From NCBI GenBank assembly GCA_945873815.1, contig CAMCEE010000005.1:1-64000 (forward strand): a stretch of DNA of 64,000 bases, written 5' to 3'. Position 1 is the first letter of the stretch. Every line of letters begins with the position of its first letter. The position numbers were made by a program, and so were the translations under genes. Shown piece by piece: positions 6,547 to 15,069 of this stretch. The notes below the pieces were generated by a model, which made no database searches, was not told the DNA's origin, and saw nothing but the letters and a program-made list of their open reading frames with translations. Source of the stretch: an uncultured Caryophanales bacterium. Its GTDB lineage: Bacteria > Bacillota_I > Bacilli_A > RFN20 > CAG-449.

Positions 6547-9153
6547 ATGAAAAGTATGACATCATCTGAAATCAGACAAATGTGGCTTGATTTCTTTAAA
6601 AGTAAAGGACACTACGTCGAACCTAGTGCTTCATTAATTCCAAATAATGATCCTACTTTACTTTGGATTAATGCTGGTGTTGCAGCATTAAAGAAATATT
6701 TTGATGGTTCGGAAATCTCAAAGCATAGTAGAATTACTAATGCTCAAAAAGCTTTAAGAACAAACGATATTGAAAATGTTGGTAAAACAGCCCGTCACCA
6801 TACTTTCTTTGAAATGCTTGGAAACTTTTCAATCGGTGATTATTTTAGAAATGAAGTTATTCCTTGGGCAGTTGAACTATTAACTGATGAAAAATGGTTT
6901 GCTTTCCCAAAGGATAAACTATATATTACTCATCATCCAGACGATATTGCTTCACGTGATTTATGGATTAAATGTGGAATCGATCCTACTCATCTAATTC
7001 CTCTTGAAGATAATTTCTGGGAAATCGGTTCTGGCCCTTGTGGACCTGATACGGAAATCTTCTTTGATAGAGGAGAAAAATACGATCCTGATCATCTTGG
7101 AATAAAATTATTAGAGGAAGATATTGAAAACGATCGTTATATCGAAATCTGGAATATCGTTTTCTCGCAATATAATGCTGAAGTTGGAGTTGATAGAAAA
7201 GACTATAAAGAACTCCCTTCGAAGAATATTGATACAGGTGCTGGTTTAGAAAGAATTGCTTGCGTCATTCAAGGAGTAGAAACAAATTACGATACAGATC
7301 TATTCTATCCATATATTGAATATGCAATGAAATTGTCATCTCTTCCTTATGAAGGTGAAAATAAGATGGCATATCGCGTTATCGCAGACCATATTAGAAC
7401 ATGTACATTTGCTTTAGCAGATGGAGCATCTTTCTCTAATGAAGGAAGAGGATATGTTTTAAGAAGAATCTTAAGAAGAGCAGTTAGATATGGAAGAAAA
7501 TTGGGAATAAATAAGCCATTTTTATCAGATTTAGTTCCTATTGTATGTGAGAATATGAAATCATATTATCCTTATTTATTGGAAAAGAAAGATAAGGTAA
7601 TGAAGATGATTAATGCAGAGGAAGTAAAATTTGCTTCTACATTGAATCAAGGAGAAGTTTTATGTAAAAAAATGCTTCAAGAAACTGAATCAGTTCTTTC
7701 AGGAAGTGATGCATTTAAATTATATGATACATATGGTTTTCCTTATGAATTGACTGAAGAAATCGCAGAAGAAGAAGGAAAAACATGTGATAGAGAAGGC
7801 TTTGAAAAAGAGATGAAGACACAAAAAGATCGTGCTAGAGCTGCACGCGGTGAACGTGAATCGATGAGAAGCCAATCATTTGATTTAATGAACTTCAAAG
7901 ATGAAAGTGAATTCATCTATAAGAATGAATGCATTGATGCTACTGTTATTGGTTTATTTAAAGATGGGGTTAAAGTTGATTCCATTGATGATGAAGGGGA
8001 AATTATATTTGATAAAACTACCTTCTATGCAACAATGGGTGGTCAAGTTGCAGATAGTGGAACAATTGATAATGACAATTGCTCTTTAGAAGTACTCGAT
8101 GTTACAATCGCACCTAATAAACAACATTTACATAGTGTTAAGGTTTCATATGGTGAAGTCAAAGTAGGAGATAAATTTAGACTTAATCTAAATACTGAAA
8201 GAAGAAGAGCAATTGAAAGAAATCACTCTGCAACTCACTTATTACAAAAAGCATTACAAGTCATTTTAGGTGATCATGTTCGTCAAGAAGGATCTTTTGT
8301 ATCGGAAAATTGTTTGAGATTCGACTTTGCACATTTTGAAAAAATTTCCTTTAAACAATTAGCACAAATCGAAAAGACTGTTAATGAATATATCGTTTCT
8401 GGAAAGGATGTTATTACTGAAATTCTTCCTATAGATGAAGCAAAAAAGAAAGGTGCAATGAGTTTATTTAATGAGAAATATGGAGATACTGTAAGAGTAG
8501 TAGAAATGGGTGATATTTCTAGCGAATTCTGTGGTGGAACTCACGTTTCAAATACTAGAGATATTGGTTCATTTGCAATTTCTTATGAAGAATCTGTTGC
8601 AGCAGGAATTAGAAGAATAGAAGCTCGTACAGGTATTGAAGCTTATGATTTATTAAAGAATAAAGATGTATTATTGAATTCAATTCAAGGTTTAGTAAAA
8701 GCTGGTTCACCAAGTGAAATTGCTTCAAGAATTAATTCATTAATAGAAGAGAATAATAAATTGAAAAAGGAAAATGGAGTATTGAATCAAGAAGTAAGTA
8801 ACTTTAAATCTAAAGAGATTGAGAATGAATTTGAAGTGATTAATGGAAAACACGTTTTATTAAAAACAGTATCGAATATGAATAAAGAAATGTTCTCATC
8901 ATTATTCGATTCCTTAAAAGTTAAGTATGATTCAAGCATCGTAGTTCTTGCAAATGTATTAGATGATAAGATTCAATTTATTGCTTCAGTATCAAAGGAT
9001 TTAATTGGTACATATAAAGCAGGTAATATTATTAAAGAAGTTGCAACTACTTGCGGTGGAACTGGTGGAGGAAGACCAGATGTTGCTCAAGGAGGAGGAA
9101 AGGATCCTTCTAAAATTGATTTAGCATTTGCAAATCTTAAGAAACAATTCTAA
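6547..9153 (+). CDS. alaS: Alanyl-tRNA synthetase
   Basis: 868 residues from the ATG at 6547, which lies 6 nt after GGAGGT; the frame stays open back to 6484, through the T-box terminator, so earlier starts are not real. It charges tRNA-Ala in the cytoplasm. The catalytic domain starts at SEIRQMWLDFFKSKGH; motif 2 is around KTARHHTFFEMLGNFS. The editing domain has the zinc motifs HSATH and CGGTH, and the C-terminal C-Ala domain ends with GGGRPDVAQGGG. All key residues are present. It is controlled by the alanine T-box. Confidence 0.97.
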   Translation: MKSMTSSEIRQMWLDFFKSKGHYVEPSASLIPNNDPTLLWINAGVAALKKYFDGSEISKHSRITNAQKALRTNDIENVGKTARHHTFFEMLGNFSIGDYFRNEVIPWAVELLTDEKWFAFPKDKLYITHHPDDIASRDLWIKCGIDPTHLIPLEDNFWEIGSGPCGPDTEIFFDRGEKYDPDHLGIKLLEEDIENDRYIEIWNIVFSQYNAEVGVDRKDYKELPSKNIDTGAGLERIACVIQGVETNYDTDLFYPYIEYAMKLSSLPYEGENKMAYRVIADHIRTCTFALADGASFSNEGRGYVLRRILRRAVRYGRKLGINKPFLSDLVPIVCENMKSYYPYLLEKKDKVMKMINAEEVKFASTLNQGEVLCKKMLQETESVLSGSDAFKLYDTYGFPYELTEEIAEEEGKTCDREGFEKEMKTQKDRARAARGERESMRSQSFDLMNFKDESEFIYKNECIDATVIGLFKDGVKVDSIDDEGEIIFDKTTFYATMGGQVADSGTIDNDNCSLEVLDVTIAPNKQHLHSVKVSYGEVKVGDKFRLNLNTERRRAIERNHSATHLLQKALQVILGDHVRQEGSFVSENCLRFDFAHFEKISFKQLAQIEKTVNEYIVSGKDVITEILPIDEAKKKGAMSLFNEKYGDTVRVVEMGDISSEFCGGTHVSNTRDIGSFAISYEESVAAGIRRIEARTGIEAYDLLKNKDVLLNSIQGLVKAGSPSEIASRINSLIEENNKLKKENGVLNQEVSNFKSKEIENEFEVINGKHVLLKTVSNMNKEMFSSLFDSLKVKYDSSIVVLANVLDDKIQFIASVSKDLIGTYKAGNIIKEVATTCGGTGGGRPDVAQGGGKDPSKIDLAFANLKKQF

Positions 9154-9176
9154 AATAGAATTAATAGAGGTGGCAA

Positions 9177-9425
9177 ATGGAAAAAGATAATGTTATCATC
9201 TTTGAAAATGATAAAGGTGAAAAGGAAGAATTAAAGATTTATTTTACTTATCATAGTGATAAATTCAATAAAGATTACATCGTTTTCTTTAAAGATGCTG
9301 AATGCACTGAATTAGTTGCTGGAACAGTTGATAATGAAGGAAATATTCATGATATTGAATCCGATGAAGAATATGATGAATTAGATGAAATAATCGAAGA
9401 ATATCAAGAAAATAATGAAAACTAA
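9177..9425 (+). CDS. DUF1292 / UPF0473 protein (YrzB-like)
   Basis: 82 acidic residues. The start VIIFENDKGEKEELKIYFTY and the central YIVFFKDA typify DUF1292, a small protein of unknown role that usually sits after alaS and ruvX (yrrL) in Bacilli. Here ruvX is missing between them. The ATG is 23 nt after alaS, behind AGAGGTGG, so the gene is cotranscribed with alaS. A terminator follows at once. Confidence 0.88.
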   Translation: MEKDNVIIFENDKGEKEELKIYFTYHSDKFNKDYIVFFKDAECTELVAGTVDNEGNIHDIESDEEYDELDEIIEEYQENNEN

Positions 9426-9433
9426 ATATAATG

Positions 9434-9462
9434 CACAATGAAGAAATCATTGGGTTTTTTAT
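9434..9462 (+). terminator. Terminator of the alaS operon
   Basis: CAATGA (9436–9441) and TCATTG (9447–9452) form a short stem followed by GG and six T. Confidence 0.65.
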
Positions 9463-9531
9463 TGAGATTTTTTTCTCTTGTAATGTAGAATTAAATGCTA
9501 AAATGATATTGTAGATTATTAGGAGAAGATA

Positions 9532-10533
9532 ATGAAATTAATTAAAGTAAATAATGAATATATAAAAGAAATAGAAGAATTCAAAAAAGAATTAATTGAA
9601 GCAAATTCATCTTGTGATGGATGTTCATTACTTCAAGAGTATGATGATATTCATGAATGGATAAATTGGGTGAGCTCTCTTGAATCAATAATCTACTCTA
9701 AAGATGAGCCCAATGTCGTTCCTACTGTTCAGTACATTTTAGTAGAAAATGATAGAATACTTGGAATGTTTAATCTTCATTTGATTTGTTCTAGTATATT
9801 TAAGGAATATGGTGGTCACATTGAATATGTAATTAGACCTAGTGAAAGAAGAAAAGGATATGGAGTAGAGGGATTAAAACTTCTCCTTGGTGAATGTAAA
9901 AAATTTCATTTTGATGAAATAGAGGTTACTTCGCTTTCCTCTAATGAAGGGGCATTAAAGACAATTCAAAATAATGGGGGAATTTTCAAAGAAGACTTTA
10001 TCTATGACAATCATTCTTTTAAACGTTATATTATTCCTTTATACTTCACTGTATCGAATAAAAGATATGAGATAATTAAATATTTAGGAAAAGGAAAAGG
10101 CGGGTATTCATATTTAGCATCGGAAAATGATAAATTAGTTACTTTAAAGAAAATTCATCATGAACCTTGTTCGTATTATAATTTTGGAGATAAGATACAA
10201 GCGGAAAAATTAGATTATAATCGCATTCAACAAACAGGTGTTCGAGTTCCAAAAATGATTTTGATTGATGAAGTAAAAGAGATTATTATTAAAGAGTATA
10301 TTGATGGTCCAACTATAAAAGAATTAATAGATAGAGGAGAGAATATAGATAAATATATTCCTCAAGTTCAAGAAATGGCAAGATTATGCTATAATAAAAA
10401 TCTAAATATTGATTATTATCCGACAAATTTTGTCGTCAATAATGATTTACTATATTATATAGATTATGAATGCAATGTTTATTCAGATGAATGGAATCTA
10501 GAAAATTGGGGGTTAAGCACATGGAAAAAATAA
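9532..10533 (+). CDS. GNAT acetyltransferase fused to a small protein-kinase-like domain
   Basis: 333 residues. Residues 1–165 are a GNAT domain with the acetyl-CoA site VIRPSERRKGYGVEGLKLLL and the following EVTSLSSNEGALKTIQNNGG. Residues 175–330 look like a compact Ser/Thr or aminoglycoside-type kinase: a Gly-rich loop LGKGKGGYSYLA, a lysine in VTLKKI, a hinge IIKEYIDGPTIKEL, a catalytic-loop-like NIDYYPTNFVV, and YIDYE in place of the DFG region. The catalytic Asp and Asn appear preserved, so the kinase part may be active. The partner substrate is unknown. The fusion suggests acetyl- and phospho-transfer on one target, which is inference. The ATG follows AGGAG. Confidence 0.7.
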   Translation: MKLIKVNNEYIKEIEEFKKELIEANSSCDGCSLLQEYDDIHEWINWVSSLESIIYSKDEPNVVPTVQYILVENDRILGMFNLHLICSSIFKEYGGHIEYVIRPSERRKGYGVEGLKLLLGECKKFHFDEIEVTSLSSNEGALKTIQNNGGIFKEDFIYDNHSFKRYIIPLYFTVSNKRYEIIKYLGKGKGGYSYLASENDKLVTLKKIHHEPCSYYNFGDKIQAEKLDYNRIQQTGVRVPKMILIDEVKEIIIKEYIDGPTIKELIDRGENIDKYIPQVQEMARLCYNKNLNIDYYPTNFVVNNDLLYYIDYECNVYSDEWNLENWGLSTWKK

Positions 10534-11474
10534 AAGAAAGATTACCAAAAATTTTAGAAACAATTATTCCTATTATTATTTTTGTGACTTTAATATTAGT
10601 TGCAACAGTATATGACTTACAAATATCAAAAGCTTTAGTAAACGGACTTAAACCTGGAAAGTATTATACGACTAATTTTGTCGCAGAACTCGTTGAAATT
10701 GGAGGAAGTTTTCCAATATGGGGAATGACTTTCTTTGGATGTCTTATCTTATATCGAGTTACATATTTAAGGGAAGATAAATGGAAATACCTTCAATATG
10801 TGTTTGCACTAGGCGCGGTAGGAGTTGCTGCAATATTCTGTCGTGATTGTTTTAAATATTATTATCGTTATGAAGGCAGTGAACATTTATTAAACAAATT
10901 CGATATGTTATTAATATATGGATTATTCGGACTTTTTTGTGCGTTTTTAGGATTAGTTTTCATTAGAAAGTTGAATGATGATCATGCAAATAAATTCCTT
11001 AGGATGACTTTTGTTATCATTGGTTCTTGCGCATTCTATCTTCTAATTGAAATTATTAAAGGCCCTGCTGGAAGAATCAGGTTTAGAGCGATGAATCAAC
11101 TTGATGATTTCTCCATCTTTATGCCATGGTATAAATTCGGAAATAAGTCTATTCCTAATATTGGAGAATTAAAAGAAATGTTACCAAGTGATGCTTTTAA
11201 ATCTTTTCCTTCTGGACATACCTTTTCTGCGTCGATGATATTTAATTTATTATGTTTACCTTCCTTATTTAAAAAATTTGATAATATGAAATGGAAGACA
11301 ATTATTTATTCAGGTTGCATTTTGTATGTTGTTTTTGTCGGGTTATTTAGAATAATCGCTGGTGCACATTTCTTAAGTGATATTACATTCGGTGGTTTCA
11401 TAGGATATACTGCAGTTAGATTCTTTAAATATTTGTTTATCGATAGAAAGAATAGATTAGAAAAAACTCAATAA
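10521..11474 (+). CDS. PAP2-family membrane phosphatase
   Basis: 317 residues with about six membrane helices. The PAP2 signatures are present in order: IKGPAGRIRFR (a KxxxxxxRP-like site, with Phe where Pro is usual), FPSGHTFSASM and RIIAGAHFLSDITFGG. The catalytic His residues are in SGHT and AGAHFLSD. It probably removes phosphate from a lipid such as undecaprenyl pyrophosphate, phosphatidylglycerol phosphate or phosphatidate at the membrane. The start at 10521 is preferred over the in-frame ATG at 10491 because GGGGG sits 9 nt upstream and the hydrophobic part starts soon after. It overlaps the kinase fusion by 13 nt. Confidence 0.85.
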   Translation: MEKIKERLPKILETIIPIIIFVTLILVATVYDLQISKALVNGLKPGKYYTTNFVAELVEIGGSFPIWGMTFFGCLILYRVTYLREDKWKYLQYVFALGAVGVAAIFCRDCFKYYYRYEGSEHLLNKFDMLLIYGLFGLFCAFLGLVFIRKLNDDHANKFLRMTFVIIGSCAFYLLIEIIKGPAGRIRFRAMNQLDDFSIFMPWYKFGNKSIPNIGELKEMLPSDAFKSFPSGHTFSASMIFNLLCLPSLFKKFDNMKWKTIIYSGCILYVVFVGLFRIIAGAHFLSDITFGGFIGYTAVRFFKYLFIDRKNRLEKTQ

Positions 11475-11479
11475 TTATT

Positions 11480-12115
11480 ATGAAGTATAAGTATGTTGTT
11501 TTTGATTTTAATGGAACGATAATTAATGATGTAGATCTTTGTTTGAATTTGCTTAATAAGATGTTAATGAAAAAATCATTACCTCCAATAGATTTAGAAA
11601 GATATAAGGAAATATTTACTTTTCCTATTATCGAATATTATAAAAAAGCAGGGTTTACATTTGAAGGATATACATTTGAAGAATTGAGTCTTGATTTTAT
11701 AAAAGATTATCAACCATCTTCTTTTAAATGTAACCTTTATGATGGAGTAGAGGATTCATTAAATAAATTGAAGGAAAAAGGATATAAACTTATCCTTCTT
11801 TCCGCATCGGAAATCAATAATTTAAAAGAACAAATTTCGATGTTTAAAATCGATAAATATTTTGATGCTGTACTAGGACTTGATAATGTTAAAGCTTCTT
11901 CAAAAATCGATATTGCAAAAGAATATTTTAATAAAAATGGGATTGATCCTAATGAATGTTTATTCATTGGAGATTCAACGCATGATTTTGAAGTAGCTAA
12001 ATCTATTGGTGGAGAAGTGATTTTATTATCTTATGGTCATCAATCTAGAAATGTGTTAAGCAAAGTCGATGCTCCTATAATCGATTCACTTTATGAATTG
12101 GAGAAGTATTTATGA
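11480..12115 (+). CDS. HAD-superfamily hydrolase (phosphoglycolate-phosphatase-like)
   Basis: 211 residues. Motif I is FDFNGTI, with the second Asp of the usual DxDGT replaced by Asn; motif II lies in LILLSASE, motif III is the Lys in VKASSKID, and motif IV is FIGDSTHDFEVAKSIG. An alpha-helical cap follows motif I (C1 type). DxN versions occur in some HAD phosphatases, so activity is possible but not certain. It starts 5 nt after the PAP2 gene and its TGA stop overlaps the next HAD gene (ATGA), so the two are translationally coupled. Confidence 0.85.
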   Translation: MKYKYVVFDFNGTIINDVDLCLNLLNKMLMKKSLPPIDLERYKEIFTFPIIEYYKKAGFTFEGYTFEELSLDFIKDYQPSSFKCNLYDGVEDSLNKLKEKGYKLILLSASEINNLKEQISMFKIDKYFDAVLGLDNVKASSKIDIAKEYFNKNGIDPNECLFIGDSTHDFEVAKSIGGEVILLSYGHQSRNVLSKVDAPIIDSLYELEKYL

Positions 12116-12777
12116 TTAAGTGCGTATTGTTTGATATGGATGGAACGATTATCAATTCGGAAAAATATACTATTTCTAGTAAGATAATTGAAGGGAAAAA
12201 ACTTGGGTACGATGTATCTAGGGAAGCGGTAATAGGCTCTTTTGGATTATCTAGAGAAAACTCTAAAAGATATTTTAAAAATATTTATGGTGAAGATTTT
12301 CCTTACGATATTCTTTCTGAATATCGCTTTGAATACATTATTAACGCGATGAAATCTAATGAACTTGAAGCGATGCCTTATGCTGAAGAATTAATACTTT
12401 TTTTAAAAAAGCATAATATAAAAATATGTTTATGTACATCGACTAATTCGAAAAGAGTTGAGGTTTATCGAACTTTGTTCCCTTTGTTAAATGAATTTGA
12501 TTATTACATTACAAATGACATGGTGAAGCAAGGAAAGCCTAGTCCTGATATCTTTATTGAAGGAATGAGACAATCTAATTGTTTACCATCTGAAACAATA
12601 GTAGTTGAAGATGCAATAAGCGGCGTAGTAGCAGGATTAAAAGCAAATGCGACTACAATTATGGTTCCAGATTATGTGAAACCGGATGAATTTGTTTATA
12701 ATTCGACTGCACTTATTATGAATTCGTTAAAAGAAGTTAAAGAATATATCATAAAAACTAACAATATCAAGGAATAA
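12112..12777 (+). CDS. HAD-superfamily hydrolase, beta-phosphoglucomutase / sugar-phosphatase type
   Basis: 221 residues with a complete set of motifs: FDMDGTIINSE (I), LCTSTNS (II), KQGKPSPDIF (III) and VVEDAISGVVAGLKANA (IV), and a helical cap between I and II. The GKPxPDIF and VVEDxxxGVxAG pattern is typical of beta-phosphoglucomutase-like and sugar-phosphate phosphatases. The substrate cannot be read. Its ATG overlaps the previous stop, so it is coupled to the other HAD gene; a pair of unlike HAD enzymes behind a PAP2 phosphatase suggests a phosphate-recycling operon. Confidence 0.88.
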   Translation: MIKCVLFDMDGTIINSEKYTISSKIIEGKKLGYDVSREAVIGSFGLSRENSKRYFKNIYGEDFPYDILSEYRFEYIINAMKSNELEAMPYAEELILFLKKHNIKICLCTSTNSKRVEVYRTLFPLLNEFDYYITNDMVKQGKPSPDIFIEGMRQSNCLPSETIVVEDAISGVVAGLKANATTIMVPDYVKPDEFVYNSTALIMNSLKEVKEYIIKTNNIKE

Positions 12778-12809
12778 ATAGTAATATAAATATAGAGGTG
12801 CATTAATAT

Positions 12810-13310
12810 ATGGTTATATTAAAGATTAAAAATTTTGGTGAAATAAAATTAGAAATGGATTACCGATATGCAAAGAATACTGCTGCAAATTTCGTAGAAT
12901 TATGTAGAAAAGGATTCTATAATGGCTTGACTTTTCATCGTGTCATCAAAGGCTTTATGATTCAAGGTGGGGATCCTAAGGGAAATGGTACTGGAGGACC
13001 TGGCTATTCCATTAAAGGTGAATTTGATCAAAATGGAGTATTAAATCCTCTTTCTCATGAACGTGGAGTTATTTCAATGGCTCGATCAATGATGCCTAAT
13101 TCTGCAGGCTCACAATTTTTTATAATGCATAAAGATGGTAAATTTCTCGATAAGCAATATGCTTCATTTGGTAAAGTTGTTGAAGGTATTGAAGTAGTTG
13201 ATGCTATTGTAAAAGTTAGAACAACTCCAAATGATCGTCCATACGATCCAGTAATTATTGAAAGCGTTCAAGTAATCGACGAACCTGAATACGAAGTAGA
13301 AAAATTATAG
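12810..13310 (+). CDS. Cyclophilin-type peptidyl-prolyl cis-trans isomerase
   Basis: 166 residues with the bacterial single-domain cyclophilin core: TAANFVELCRKGFYNG, the active-site LTFHRVIKGFMIQGGDP, GPGYSIKGEF, and GSQFFIMHKDGKFLDKQYASFGKV. The Arg of FHRV and the Phe/Gln of FMIQGG needed for proline isomerisation are present. There is no signal peptide, so it acts in the cytoplasm in protein folding. The ATG lies behind GAGGTG. Confidence 0.93.
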   Translation: MVILKIKNFGEIKLEMDYRYAKNTAANFVELCRKGFYNGLTFHRVIKGFMIQGGDPKGNGTGGPGYSIKGEFDQNGVLNPLSHERGVISMARSMMPNSAGSQFFIMHKDGKFLDKQYASFGKVVEGIEVVDAIVKVRTTPNDRPYDPVIIESVQVIDEPEYEVEKL

Positions 13311-13333
13311 ATAATATGTAAAGGGGGCTTATT

Positions 13334-14443
13334 ATGACAATTAATGATATTAAAGCAAGATTAGGTAATGTCAATAATATTGAGATTGCGCAATCTACAT
13401 GTTCTAAATATGATGCTTTAACAAAAATTGTAGCTGAAATTGAAAAGCATGGACTAGATGTAGATGATGTATATTTAGATTTTTTGAAGCGTTTAGAATT
13501 TGAAAACGTTTTTGTTGATGTTAAATATCTTCCAATTTATTATACTACTGCAATTGCAAAATTATCTTGGAAGGAAAGAAAAGAGGGCGAAGAACCTACT
13601 GACCATCAAGAATTTGTTAGATTTAATTCTTTATTCTATGCTCGTCAAAATAACAAAAAAGAACGTATTAATAAATTAGATATTCTAAAAGTCCTTGATA
13701 AAAAGTCTTATAAAGCAAATGAAACGGCAGTTTCAGGAATTTTGGAAACAAATCAAATCAATCCAGAAGTTAAACTTTTAGGGATGGAAGGATACGTACC
13801 ACAAGTTATTATGGATGTTCCTATTCAAGAAGGGGAATTTTACCCTTTAGATAATCAATTTGTTTTAGGACAAACAGAAATCGAACAAGAAGTACAAAAA
13901 TCGCTTGAATTAACTAAATCTTATCGTCGCTTACAAAAGCAAAAAGAAAAATGGTCAAATATTGAACAAATTAATGTCAATGTTGTCCTTGTTCCAATTG
14001 CTTGCGTTCACGTTGGAAATCACGATCAAATCGTAAACTGTGCAAATGGAGAGATGGATGTTCAATATGAAGTATCTAAAACTATTTCTAAAGAGTTGCA
14101 TAACGCGCGTTTACTCGTCTATCCTTCAATAATCGTATTAGGGTTAATGTTAATTACAAATTTTATTTTAATGTTGATTCCTCAAGTAACTCCTATTATT
14201 TTTGATTCTATTAGCTTTGCTCCTTTCCAATCATTTAATGGTTGGATATGGTTGATTTCATTATTGATGGGAGGAGTATTTACTCTTATTGCAATTCCTT
14301 CTAGACAGGGAATCATTAAACGTAAAACCAATAATAAGAATTCAATCACTATTTCAAAGATATTTGCCTTACTTATTTATGCAATCGATTATTCTTTATT
14401 GATTTTATTGTTTACTATAATTCAATGTATTATTGCAAAATAA
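13334..14443 (+). CDS. Unknown protein with a large soluble N-terminal part and three C-terminal membrane helices
   Basis: 369 residues; I do not recognise a family. Residues 1–250 are soluble with mixed charge and include a conserved-looking segment KLLGMEGYVPQVIMDVP. Three hydrophobic helices follow at about 258–280, 295–313 and 342–364, leaving a short Lys/Asn-rich loop between the last two. It has the look of a tail-anchored cytoplasmic domain. The ATG follows GGGGG, 23 nt after the cyclophilin stop, so it ends that operon; a strong terminator follows. Confidence 0.7.
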   Translation: MTINDIKARLGNVNNIEIAQSTCSKYDALTKIVAEIEKHGLDVDDVYLDFLKRLEFENVFVDVKYLPIYYTTAIAKLSWKERKEGEEPTDHQEFVRFNSLFYARQNNKKERINKLDILKVLDKKSYKANETAVSGILETNQINPEVKLLGMEGYVPQVIMDVPIQEGEFYPLDNQFVLGQTEIEQEVQKSLELTKSYRRLQKQKEKWSNIEQINVNVVLVPIACVHVGNHDQIVNCANGEMDVQYEVSKTISKELHNARLLVYPSIIVLGLMLITNFILMLIPQVTPIIFDSISFAPFQSFNGWIWLISLLMGGVFTLIAIPSRQGIIKRKTNNKNSITISKIFALLIYAIDYSLLILLFTIIQCIIAK

Positions 14444-14487
14444 AATTATTAATAAAAATATTATGATTATCATTTATAATCTATAGT

Positions 14488-14512
14488 AAAAAGAGGGGAA
14501 TCCCTCTTTTTA
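14488..14512. terminator. Bidirectional terminator between convergent genes
   Basis: AAAAGAGGG, loop GAAT, and CCCTCTTTT give a perfect stem with A and T runs on both sides. It can end both the plus-strand gene at 14443 and the minus-strand gene that ends at 14561. Confidence 0.85.
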
Positions 14513-14560
14513 GTTATGAATCATAATTTAGAAAAATCGTGTAGTTTCAGAAATAAATAA

Positions 14561-14794
14561 TTATGCAATCGATTCAACGTTATTTAATGTAATTTTCTCT
14601 TTTTGATTATTGATTAAGATATCAAGAGCTCTTTGGCTTGCGTAATATTGTAATTCTATATCGTTAAGCTTTCGTTCTCTAAGTGTTGAATCTTTATATT
14701 TTTTACATGTATTTTTAACATCTTTTCTATATTGTTTTTCTAAACGTTTTTCACATTTTAATAAAGTAAGATATGTATTTCTCATTTTCTTCAT
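14561..14794 (-). CDS. Small basic helical protein of unknown function
   Basis: 77 residues, strongly basic in the first 45 (KKMRN, EKRLEKQYRKDVKN) and helical throughout, possibly a short coiled coil. No membrane segment or known motif. The start has a clear GGGGAGG about 6 nt upstream on the complementary strand, and the gene ends at a bidirectional terminator, both of which support it being real. The role is unknown. Confidence 0.6.
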   Translation of the reverse strand: MKKMRNTYLTLLKCEKRLEKQYRKDVKNTCKKYKDSTLRERKLNDIELQYYASQRALDILINNQKEKITLNNVESIA

Positions 14795-14875
14795 ATAGGA
14801 CCTCCCCTTTTGATAATTCCATTATATTTGGGAAATGAAATAATGTGTACCTACGAATTAAAAATCTTCTTCTAC

Positions 14876-14947
14876 CGGCGTTTTTATTAATTCTACTAGA
14901 TGTTTTTATAACTCTCTTATTAGTAGAAATGCCTAAATATCGGCGTT
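14876..14947. repeat. Small inverted and direct repeats in the divergent intergenic region
   Basis: TTCTACTA (14891–14898) and TAGTAGAA (14921–14928) are inverted repeats 22 nt apart, flanked by direct copies of CGGCGTT (14876–14882 and 14941–14947). The region separates the minus-strand small gene from the DUF4011 helicase and could be a regulator-binding site. The rest of 14795–15069 shows nothing else convincing apart from a TATAAT at 15016–15021. Confidence 0.3.
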
Positions 14948-15069
14948 AAATGATGTGAAATCATAGAATCATAATTATATTCTATAAAGATAATTAAAAT
15001 GAAAAAATTGTTTAATATAATTTAACGAGGGAAATAGAAATGATATACTTACTTTGGTAGGTAAATTAT

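Noticed and set aside
11480-12115. Possible use of genetic code 4 (TGA as Trp), suggested by the mollicute-like AT bias
   Set aside because: The HAD gene ends with TGA exactly at the overlap with the next ATG, and long genes elsewhere have no internal TGA; the standard bacterial code applies.
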